This document shows, one piece after another, positions 57,830 to 64,000 of a DNA stretch of 64,000 bases. The position numbers and the translations under genes were made by a program. Origin of the DNA: CAZRGV01 sp964599655. Its GTDB lineage: Bacteria; Planctomycetota; Planctomycetia; Isosphaerales; Isosphaeraceae. The stretch spans positions 25,570 to 89,569 of the forward strand of contig CAZRGV010000006.1 in assembly GCA_964599655.1 (NCBI GenBank). Reading direction: 5' to 3'. Within the stretch, counting starts at the first letter, position 1; every line of letters starts with the position of its first letter. The notes beneath the pieces are model-generated. The model ran no database searches, was not told the DNA's origin, and was given only the letters and a program-made list of their open reading frames with translations.

Positions 57830-58978
57830 TCAGGCCTTCGAGCGGATCTCGTCCCACGAGACGACCCTTCGCTCGTCGACCGCCTTGCGAACCAGCAGGC
57901 CGGTCAGAGTGGCGTCTCGCGATTCCTCCAGCGAGACCGGTGGTGCCGTGGTTCCTTCCGCTCGGATCGCGTTGAGGAAGGTCTGAAGCGCGAGGCGGGT
58001 TTCGGGAAGGTTGCCGGGGTGGAGCGTCGTACGCGGCCGGCCCTTGTCGCGGAAGGTCACAACACCCGAGCCGAAGTCGAGACCGCCCGTGGTGCCGATG
58101 ACCCGCTGCGCCACGCCGGTGAACGCGTCGTCGGCCGGATCAACCCAACTATGAACCAGAGACGCATGAAAGCCGTCGGGCCATTCGAGCTGAACCGTGT
58201 ACCAGTCGGTGACGTTCCGTTCGGGTTGAATCATGGCGAAAACGTCCCGGCGGCCCTGTCCATACGCTCGGGCGGGAGGCCCACCCTTGATCCAGCACAG
58301 GAGGTCCCAGACGTGAACCGCCTGCTCGACCATCCAGTCTCCGGAACGCTCCCTGCGAGCGAGCCAGTTCTCGTGCCCGTTGATCGGGCCGTTGCTGCTG
58401 ACCCAGGTCGATCGACACTCGATCAATGTGCCGAGCTCTCCGCGATGGATCCAATCGACCCCGTCCTGGTAACGAGGATTCGACCGTCGCTGGAAGCCGA
58501 CGTGAACAACCAGTTCCGGAGTCCTCGACGCCCTCGCGATGAGTTCGTCGCACTCAATCGCCGTCAGGGCCAGGGGTTTCTCCGCGTAGAGGTGCTTTCC
58601 CGCCCGCATCGAGGCGTGGTAAACCTCGGCGTGCAGGTCGCAGGGAAGGGCTACCAGTACGGCCTCGACGTCAGGCCGGTCGAGGACCTGGTCGACATGC
58701 TCGTAAGCGTCGGGTCGCGACGCCTTCGCCTTCTCCGCGATACCCTGGGCCCGCTGGCGATGCCGTGGATCGAGGTCGGCTACGGCCACGACCTGGGCGT
58801 TTGACAGTTCCAGCACCGTTCGGAGCAACGTCGTGCCTCGGTTCCCCAGCCCAATGACGCCGACCCGAATCGGCTTCGACGCCGACGCGCCCTCGGCAAC
58901 CTGACCCTTGGCCAGGGCGAGTCCCGCGGCGGCTGAGCAGCCAAGAAACCGACGACGATTGAGTCGGATCGGCGGCAT
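57830..58978 (-). CDS. Tat-exported Gfo/Idh/MocA family oxidoreductase
   Basis: 382 residues. Twin-arginine signal (LNRRRFLGCSAAAGLALA) at residues 5-30, then the NAD(P) domain (IRVGVIGLGNRGTTLLRTV, G-x-G-x-x-G) and the family lysine motif GKHLYAEKPLALT (E-K-P). The C-terminal half (IHRGELGTLIECRSTWVSSN, WMVEQAVHVWDLLCWIKGG) is the GFO_IDH_MocA_C domain. Exported forms of this family carry a tightly held cofactor; substrate unknown, probably a sugar or cyclitol derivative. Very common in planctomycetes. It diverges from pyrG with both promoters in the 195-base gap. Confidence 0.92.
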   Translation of the reverse strand: MPPIRLNRRRFLGCSAAAGLALAKGQVAEGASASKPIRVGVIGLGNRGTTLLRTVLELSNAQVVAVADLDPRHRQRAQGIAEKAKASRPDAYEHVDQVLDRPDVEAVLVALPCDLHAEVYHASMRAGKHLYAEKPLALTAIECDELIARASRTPELVVHVGFQRRSNPRYQDGVDWIHRGELGTLIECRSTWVSSNGPINGHENWLARRERSGDWMVEQAVHVWDLLCWIKGGPPARAYGQGRRDVFAMIQPERNVTDWYTVQLEWPDGFHASLVHSWVDPADDAFTGVAQRVIGTTGGLDFGSGVVTFRDKGRPRTTLHPGNLPETRLALQTFLNAIRAEGTTAPPVSLEESRDATLTGLLVRKAVDERRVVSWDEIRSKA

Positions 58979-59036
58979 CAGGCAAATCCCCCTCTTCCAT
59001 TCAAACCGTTGGCCATCCCGAACCGCGTTTCATACT

Positions 59037-59066
59037 ATTCTAGCCCGACATACCTCCGCGTCACAA
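59037..59066 (-). promoter_or_regulatory. promoter of the Gfo/Idh/MocA gene
   Basis: On the minus strand TTGTGA (plus 59061-59066) and TAGAAT (plus 59037-59042), spacer 18 bases; start near 59030 and ATG 58978 about 50 bases on. Confidence 0.48.
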
Positions 59067-59116
59067 TCGCTCGCTCGTCCGTGAACGGTGTAACGACTCC
59101 ACGGTATGGACGTCCA

Positions 59117-59125
59117 TGATATACT
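59117..59125 (+). promoter_or_regulatory. extended -10 promoter of pyrG
   Basis: TG-A-TATACT at 59117-59125 is an extended -10 element; no good -35 is seen at 17 bases, as usual for such promoters. Start near 59132, 42 bases before ATG 59174. Confidence 0.48.
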
Positions 59126-59173
59126 ACCTCGTTGGAAATCGCTCGCCGATGTCGGCAATGCTCGGGAGGCCAG

Positions 59174-60805
59174 ATGGCCAAGCATATTTTCGTGACGGGA
59201 GGCGTAGTCAGCTCGCTTGGCAAGGGGTTGACCTGCGCCTCGATCGGCATGCTGCTGGAGCACCGCGGCCTTCGGGTGCGGCTTCAGAAGCTCGACCCCT
59301 ACTTGAATGTCGATCCGGGGACGATGAGCCCCTACCAGCATGGCGAGGTTTACGTGCTCGACGACGGCGCCGAGACCGACCTCGACCTGGGCCATTACGA
59401 GCGGTTCACCGAGGCTCCTCTCACTAAGGATTGCAACTACACGACCGGCAAGATCTACCTCGCGGTCATCCAGAAGGAACGGGCTGGAACCTATTATGAG
59501 GGGAAAACCGTCCAGGTCATTCCCCACATCACCGACGAGATCAAGGGGGCCATCAAGACCCTCGCCACCGACGACGTCGACGTCGTCATCACGGAGATCG
59601 GCGGCACGGTCGGCGACATCGAGAGCCTTCCGTTCCTCGAGGCGATCCGTCAGTTCGCGCTCGACGTCGGCCGCGAGAACTGCCTCTACATCCACCTGAC
59701 GCTCGTCCCATACCTCAAGGCGGCCGGCGAGCTGAAGACCAAGCCAACCCAGCACTCGGTCGGGGCCTTGCGGCAAATTGGTATTCAGCCCGATGTCCTG
59801 ATCTGCCGGACCGAACACCCGATCTCTCCCGAGGAAAAGGACAAGATCGCTCTCTTCTGCAACATCGAGCGACGCGCGGTCATCGAGGAGCGCGATAAGG
59901 AATACAGCATCTACGAGGTGCCGTTGAGCCTCGTGAATAACGGCCTCGATGACATCCTGGTCAAGCGTCTGAACCTCAAGACGAACCCGCTCGAGATCGA
60001 CGACTGGCGCGACCTGCTCGACCGGGTCCGCCACCCCGACCGCGAGGTCACGATCGCTGTCGTCGGCAAGTACATTCGCCACCGCGACGCCTACAAGTCG
60101 GTTTACGAGGCTCTCGACCACGCGGGAATTGCCCATAACGCCCGGGTGATCGTCAAGCGGATCGAGTCCGAGGAGATCGACCGCGAAGGGGCCGAGTCGA
60201 TCCTCGCGGGCGTCGACGGCCTTCTTGTCCCGGGCGGATTCGGCATGCGAGGCGTCGAGGGCAAGATCCAGGCCATTCGCCACGCCAGGCTTCGCGGTCT
60301 GCCCTACTTCGGCATCTGCCTGGGCATGCAGTGCGCCACCGTCGAGTTCGCCCGCAACGTCCTCGGCTTCAGCGACGCCAACAGCACCGAGTTCGACCGG
60401 GGCACCCAAAACCCGGTGATCTCCTTGATGGAAGAACAGCTCAAGGTCCGAGAGCGGGGCGGCACGATGCGGCTGGGCGCCTGGCCCTGCCGGCTCGTTC
60501 CCGACTCGAAGGCCTGGGCCGCCTACGGAACGGACTTGATTTCCGAGCGCCACAGGCATCGCTACGAGTTCAACAACGCCTATCGCAAGGTCTTCGAGGA
60601 AAACGGTTTCCTCGTCTCGGGAGCCAGTCCCGACGGAGATCTCGTCGAGATCATCGAATTGCCCGATCACCCCTGGTTCCTCGCTGTGCAGTTCCATCCC
60701 GAGTTCAAGTCGAAGCCGACGAAGGCCCACCCTTTGTTCCGCGATTTCATCGCCGCCGCTCTTCATCGTCGTGAGATGAGCCGCGCCGAGATGGAAGTCC
60801 GCTGA
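59174..60805 (+). CDS. pyrG: CTP synthase
   Basis: 543 residues from ATG 59174 with GGGAGG upstream; an earlier in-frame ATG is less likely. Makes CTP from UTP, ATP and glutamine. The synthetase half starts KHIFVTGGVVSSLGKGLTCA (P-loop) with KLDPYLNVDPGTMSPYQHGE and TEIGGTVGDIESLPFLEAIR. The C-terminal glutaminase half has FGICLGMQCATVEFARN (catalytic Cys), SLMEEQ, and the His-Glu pair in AVQFHPEFKSKP. Normal length. The next gene starts 52 bases after it in the same frame. Confidence 0.97.
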   Translation: MAKHIFVTGGVVSSLGKGLTCASIGMLLEHRGLRVRLQKLDPYLNVDPGTMSPYQHGEVYVLDDGAETDLDLGHYERFTEAPLTKDCNYTTGKIYLAVIQKERAGTYYEGKTVQVIPHITDEIKGAIKTLATDDVDVVITEIGGTVGDIESLPFLEAIRQFALDVGRENCLYIHLTLVPYLKAAGELKTKPTQHSVGALRQIGIQPDVLICRTEHPISPEEKDKIALFCNIERRAVIEERDKEYSIYEVPLSLVNNGLDDILVKRLNLKTNPLEIDDWRDLLDRVRHPDREVTIAVVGKYIRHRDAYKSVYEALDHAGIAHNARVIVKRIESEEIDREGAESILAGVDGLLVPGGFGMRGVEGKIQAIRHARLRGLPYFGICLGMQCATVEFARNVLGFSDANSTEFDRGTQNPVISLMEEQLKVRERGGTMRLGAWPCRLVPDSKAWAAYGTDLISERHRHRYEFNNAYRKVFEENGFLVSGASPDGDLVEIIELPDHPWFLAVQFHPEFKSKPTKAHPLFRDFIAAALHRREMSRAEMEVR

Positions 60806-60856
60806 GTCGATCAGGATCCTGGTTTCACATCCGATCCGCTTCAAGAGAGGTGCATC

Positions 60857-62011
60857 CTGGACACGGTCGCGAGGCACTATCAATCCGGGCGTTGGGTTCG
60901 CATTTCCACCCACGAGGGAGCGATCGCGGAGATCGAACCCGCCGACGGCCCCGAATCGGCCACGCCCGAGGATCTTTGGGTCGCCCCCGCCTTCTGGGAC
61001 ATCCAGACCAACGGCCGGTGGGGAATCTCCTTCTCAGACCCGAGCCTGACGGTCGATCAGGTGGGCGAAATCGTCCAGGCGCAGGCCGGTCTCGGTTCCG
61101 CGCGGATCTGCCCGACCCTGATCACGGCCTCGCGCGAAGCCACGCTCCACGGACTCCGCACCATCGCCGCCGCCTGTGAGTCCTCGCCGGTCGTCGCCGC
61201 GATGGTGGCCGGCATTCACCTGGAAGGCCCCTACATCTCGCCGATCGACGGCTACCGAGGCGCCCACCCGCTGGAGGCCGTCCGCAACCCCGACTGGAAC
61301 GAATTCCAGGCGTTTCAGGAAGCGTCGGGCCGCCGGATCGCACTGATGACCCTCGCCCCGGAATCTCCGGGCGCGATGGACTTTATCCGTCAAGCCGTCC
61401 AGTCCGGCGTCGTGATCGCTCTCGGCCACACCGCCGCCGACGGCCCAACGATTCGCGAGGCCGCGGACGCCGGCGCAACCCTCAGCACCCATCTTGGCAA
61501 CGGCATTGCCGCGCAGCTTCCTCGACACCCCAACCCGATCTGGGACCAAGCGGCTTGCGACGCCTTGTACGCCTCCCTCATCGCCGATGGCCACCACCTC
61601 GGCCCGGAAATGATCCGTGTGCTCGTTCGAGCCAAGACCCCCTCGCGCATCATCCTCGTCAGCGACGCCAGCCCCCTGGCCGGCCTGCCGCCCGGCCGTT
61701 ACGGCAACTGGGCGGTCGACCCCTCCGGCAAGATCGTCGTCGCCGACACCCCGTACCTGGCCGGTTCCAACCAGGGCCTTGATGTCGGTCTGACGAACTT
61801 CCTCCGATCGACCGGCCTAACCCTCGCCGACGCGATCGCGACTGTGACCAACCATCCGGCGCGGCTGCTCGGGCACGAGCCGCCGTCACTGGCAGAGGGC
61901 AAGCCCGCCAATCTGGTCCTCTTCCGGCTCGATCGCGACGATTCCGAAGTACGGTTTGTGCTCACAAAAACTTGCGTCGATGGTCGCTGGACCGACGCGA
62001 TCGGTGGCTGA
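60857..62011 (+). CDS. N-acetylglucosamine-6-phosphate deacetylase-like amidohydrolase, probable CTG start
   Basis: 384 residues if begun at CTG 60857. The frame is open from the pyrG stop (60803) with no ATG, GTG or TTG until 61061, yet translation from 60857 gives protein-like sequence that continues into the family: (M)DTVARHYQSGRWVRISTHEG, EDLWVAPAFWDIQTNGRWGI. A purine-rich AGAGAGG sits 6 bases before the CTG. Metal-site blocks: GIHLEGPYISP (Glu), ALGHTAADG (His), LSTHLGNGIA (His) and LVSDASPLAGLP (Asp). NagA removes the acetyl group from GlcNAc-6-phosphate; no other amino-sugar genes are near, so the substrate is open. It may share the pyrG transcript. Confidence 0.82.
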   Translation: MDTVARHYQSGRWVRISTHEGAIAEIEPADGPESATPEDLWVAPAFWDIQTNGRWGISFSDPSLTVDQVGEIVQAQAGLGSARICPTLITASREATLHGLRTIAAACESSPVVAAMVAGIHLEGPYISPIDGYRGAHPLEAVRNPDWNEFQAFQEASGRRIALMTLAPESPGAMDFIRQAVQSGVVIALGHTAADGPTIREAADAGATLSTHLGNGIAAQLPRHPNPIWDQAACDALYASLIADGHHLGPEMIRVLVRAKTPSRIILVSDASPLAGLPPGRYGNWAVDPSGKIVVADTPYLAGSNQGLDVGLTNFLRSTGLTLADAIATVTNHPARLLGHEPPSLAEGKPANLVLFRLDRDDSEVRFVLTKTCVDGRWTDAIGG

Positions 62012-62174
62012 CCGCGCGCCGAACCCGCAGGGAACTGAGCAAACTCAGACCGCCCAAACGGTGCAGGATCAAGCTGCCCGGTTCCGGAATACCCTGGGTA
62101 GCGAGTTTGACGCCGTTCGCCTTCACGAGCGCCAAGCGGTCGTGAAGAACGTCCAGCCTCTACCCGCCACCGGA

Positions 62175-63311
62175 TCAGTAGGCGTCCGCCGGGATGGCTT
62201 CGCCGCTGGATCGGGTGGCCAGCGACTGCCAGACACCATAGGGCGGCAGTTGCCTCCAGGCACCTTGCGCGTTGACCCTGGCGCCTTGAGGGTAACCAGA
62301 CGTCGGATCGTAGGGCCAGGTTGAGATCGAATCCTTGATGAACCGCACGGAGCCGTCCCCCATCAAGGCGTTCACACCCCCTGGATGAAGGCTGGACGCG
62401 GCAAAGAAGGACTCGACGCCGCTCTTGCCGGAAATCTTCTTGTACAGATTCGGCGGGAAGAAGCTGGATACGAGGGTATCGCCCCAGTTGCCGGAGATGA
62501 CCCAACCGAAGCGATCGTAGGCGGGACCTCCGCTCGACTCCACGTCTCTCAAGGGGGAGAGAACGCGCTCTGAGAGGATCATGGTATTACTCAACCCGTC
62601 GGAGAACGTCGCCATTGAGAGTGGAGAGAGGTCGTTGAAACTGCCGTTGACTTGCGCGAGCACCGAGGGATCGACCCGGCAGCCCGAGCCGGGCCGCGGG
62701 ATCGCTTGCACGGAGAACGATCCATAGATTCCGACGTAGCTGCCGAACGAGACCAGGTAGGGATCGGTAGCGCTCGCGAGGCCGAACGAGTAGAGTTCCA
62801 AGGAGTAACCGGGACGAACCTGGCCCGCGCCCGGGTCGCTCGGGCACGCGAACACCGAGAAGGGCTTTGTGCGGGCCGTCCGGTTCTCATGGCCGAAGAT
62901 CGTCAACTCGTGATTGATCGAGTGAAAGAGCGCGGGCTGTTCCAACTGCGGCAGGAGATGGAGCAACATGCTCTTCTCGACCATCGGAGACGTGCAAGGC
63001 GGATTCGAGCCCGAATAGCGCGGGTCATAGGTCATCATCCTGCCGGGCGGCAAGCACCCGACCGCACCTTCGTAGTTGTGGAGGGCGAGCCCGATCTGCC
63101 GCAGATTGTTCACGCACCGCGCTCGCCGCGAAGCCTCGCGCGCCGCCTGGACGGCGGGCAGCAACAACGCGATCAGGATGCCGAGGATCGAGACGACGAC
63201 CAGCAATTCGATCAGCGTCATCCCGCGGGGCGCTCGGGGGAGGATACGGTTCGTCCGCGGAGGGCGTGAGAGAGCGGCCTCACCGATTCGACGCCTGGGT
63301 CGGGGCCTCAT
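62175..63311 (-). CDS. DUF1559 protein with type IV pilin-like N-terminus
   Basis: 378 residues. The start ATG 63311 lies inside the end of the upstream gene (32-base overlap). It gives a 30-residue basic N-terminus (RPRPRRRIGEAALSRPPRTN) before the prepilin signal RGMTLIELLVVVSILGILIA, unusually long for a prepilin leader; cleavage before Met. DUF1559 marks: AREASRRARCVNNLRQIGLA, SDGLSNTMILSERVL and SLHPGGVNALMGDGSVRFIK. Several Cys and a C-terminal RSSGEAIPADAY. Coupled with the DUF1573-like gene. Confidence 0.9.
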   Translation of the reverse strand: MRPRPRRRIGEAALSRPPRTNRILPRAPRGMTLIELLVVVSILGILIALLLPAVQAAREASRRARCVNNLRQIGLALHNYEGAVGCLPPGRMMTYDPRYSGSNPPCTSPMVEKSMLLHLLPQLEQPALFHSINHELTIFGHENRTARTKPFSVFACPSDPGAGQVRPGYSLELYSFGLASATDPYLVSFGSYVGIYGSFSVQAIPRPGSGCRVDPSVLAQVNGSFNDLSPLSMATFSDGLSNTMILSERVLSPLRDVESSGGPAYDRFGWVISGNWGDTLVSSFFPPNLYKKISGKSGVESFFAASSLHPGGVNALMGDGSVRFIKDSISTWPYDPTSGYPQGARVNAQGAWRQLPPYGVWQSLATRSSGEAIPADAY

Positions 63312-63735
63312 CGAGTTCGTCCTCCCAGATGTAGCCTTCGATCCGCATCGCCAGTTTCGGCTGAGACGGACGATCCGTAAAGAAGTACACTTTGTCCGTG
63401 ATCGGTCCGGGGGAGTTCACTGCGACGTGAATGGTCACCCACCCGCGACCTCGGGCCGGCACCGTCACCGGAAGCCCTCTGCCGTAGTAGCACGCGCTGG
63501 AGCAGAACTCCTCGACACCGACGATCCGCGCGGGTTCGTCGGCGTCGTTGACCACGGCAACCTTGAAGTCACGCTCATCAAGCTGATTCATCGTGGAAGG
63601 GATGACGAACGGGTCGGGATCGAACCGCAACGGCGGTGGGTCCACAGATTGACCCACGCCCGCGAACAGGGCGGCGACACTCCCGGCAAGGGATAGGATC
63701 GACAACCCCAAGCCGAATCGAAGCACCGTTTTCAT
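63280..63735 (-). CDS. exported DUF1573-like protein
   Basis: 151 residues from ATG 63735. Signal peptide residues 1-26 (FGLGLSILSLAGSVAALFAG). The mature domain is an Ig-like beta sandwich: DERDFKVAVVNDADEPARIV, GVEEFCSSACYYGRGLP (two conserved Cys), VTVPARGRGWVTIHVAVNSP and GPITDKVYFFTDRPSQPKLA, the DUF1573 pattern of N-x-G-x-x-P ... V ... T-D. Function unknown, periplasmic. It overlaps the DUF1559 gene by 32 bases, so the two are translationally linked, and it follows the partial gene at the window end. Confidence 0.8.
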   Translation of the reverse strand: MKTVLRFGLGLSILSLAGSVAALFAGVGQSVDPPPLRFDPDPFVIPSTMNQLDERDFKVAVVNDADEPARIVGVEEFCSSACYYGRGLPVTVPARGRGWVTIHVAVNSPGPITDKVYFFTDRPSQPKLAMRIEGYIWEDELDEAPTQASNR

Positions 63736-63791
63736 CGTCTCTTCCCTATTCTTGTTATTTATGATATGAGGGTCCACATGCCTCATGGGTC

Positions 63792-64000
63792 TCACGTCGT
63801 TCTCGCCTTCCGTGGGCGCAATGCCCAGAGAAGAGCAAAGGAGGCGACGGCCGCGACAAGACTGAGCCAGAGAAACGGGTTGTGCCATGTGAAGATCGAC
63901 TGCCGCGGCACGGGCCTCAGCGGGATGTCGGGGAGCCCGTACGCTGACAGCCGGAATATCTCGTCCGGAACGCCTCCGAGCTTGATCTCATCGAATTCGA
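63792..64000 (-). CDS. C-terminal part of a membrane-anchored protein (cut by window edge)
   Basis: Minus-strand frame open from the window end to TGA at 63792-63794, 68 codons. The visible residues are a soluble part (EFDEIKLGGVPDEIFRLSAY then GLPDIPLRPVPRQ) followed by one C-terminal membrane helix (FLWLSLVAAVASFALLWALR) and a basic end (PRKARTT). The helix-plus-basic end resembles a tail anchor. It ends 57 bases before the DUF1573-like gene and is probably in the same operon. The family cannot be named from this fragment. Confidence 0.7.
   Translation of the reverse strand, partial: EFDEIKLGGVPDEIFRLSAYGLPDIPLRPVPRQSIFTWHNPFLWLSLVAAVASFALLWALRPRKARTT

Overview
The window is a high-GC chromosomal segment from a draft assembly with three N runs (24761-24770, 27692-27738, 35386-35485). 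Gene content points to a planctomycete, most likely of the Isosphaera/Singulisphaera group. Signs are three DUF1559 prepilin-like proteins (two beside a small lipoprotein, one beside a DUF1573-like exported protein), DUF1080, DUF1570 and DUF4175 proteins, a HAF-repeat PEP-CTERM protein, a CRTAC1/ASPIC-UnbV protein, a lone GspF-like protein and a Tat-exported Gfo/Idh/MocA oxidoreductase. There are no rRNA genes, insertion sequences or CRISPR arrays; one tRNA (Ala, UGC) is present.

Layout. 1-9.5 kb: the tail of an acyl-CoA dehydrogenase, three different transporters in a row, a ceramidase-like hydrolase, an RNA 2'-phosphotransferase overlapping a GspF-like gene, and a nucleoside hydrolase. 9.6-16.5 kb: envelope and transport genes (HAF/PEP-CTERM protein, dicarboxylate symporter, lipase, GT4 glycosyltransferase, a Tyr/Thr-repeat surface protein). 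16.5-18.5 kb: a patch of short orphan genes, including a DUF2829 (Tad2-like) gene with a near-perfect Shine-Dalgarno sequence; similar direct repeats lie before this patch and before the TatD gene after it. 18.5-28.9 kb: an ebo-like metabolite locus (TatD hydrolase EboB, EboF-like phosphodiesterase, UbiA prenyltransferase EboC, two TIM-barrel isomerases, a TPR protein and inositol-3-phosphate synthase), interrupted by a DUF1559/lipoprotein pair.

29-40 kb: DUF1080 protein, Bpt/Ate-type aminoacyl-tRNA-protein transferase, CBM9-like protein, L-aspartate oxidase and a giant DUF4175 protein with a Gln/Pro/Gly/Ser tail of well over 1,200 residues. 40-46 kb: cysteine desulfurase and an IscA-type Fe-S carrier, two D-2-hydroxyacid dehydrogenases and a GH10-like protein lacking the catalytic motifs. 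46-54 kb: zinc-ribbon/DUF1570 peptidase-like protein, tRNA-Ala, LRR lipoprotein, CRTAC1 protein, lipoprotein plus DUF1559 pair. 54-58 kb: the housekeeping operon ffh-rpsP-trmD-rplS. 58-64 kb: Gfo/Idh/MocA oxidoreductase, pyrG, a NagA-like deacetylase that seems to start at CTG, then a DUF1559 / DUF1573-like pair and a truncated membrane protein.

How genes work together. The clearest functional unit is the minus-strand run ino1, TPR, isomerase, ubiA, isomerase, eboF-like (28.8 to 21.9 kb) with eboB nearby on the plus strand. I read it as a pathway that makes or moves a prenylated cyclitol-type metabolite, with inositol-3-phosphate synthase possibly replacing the sugar-phosphate cyclase EboD. 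That reading is inference from gene content.
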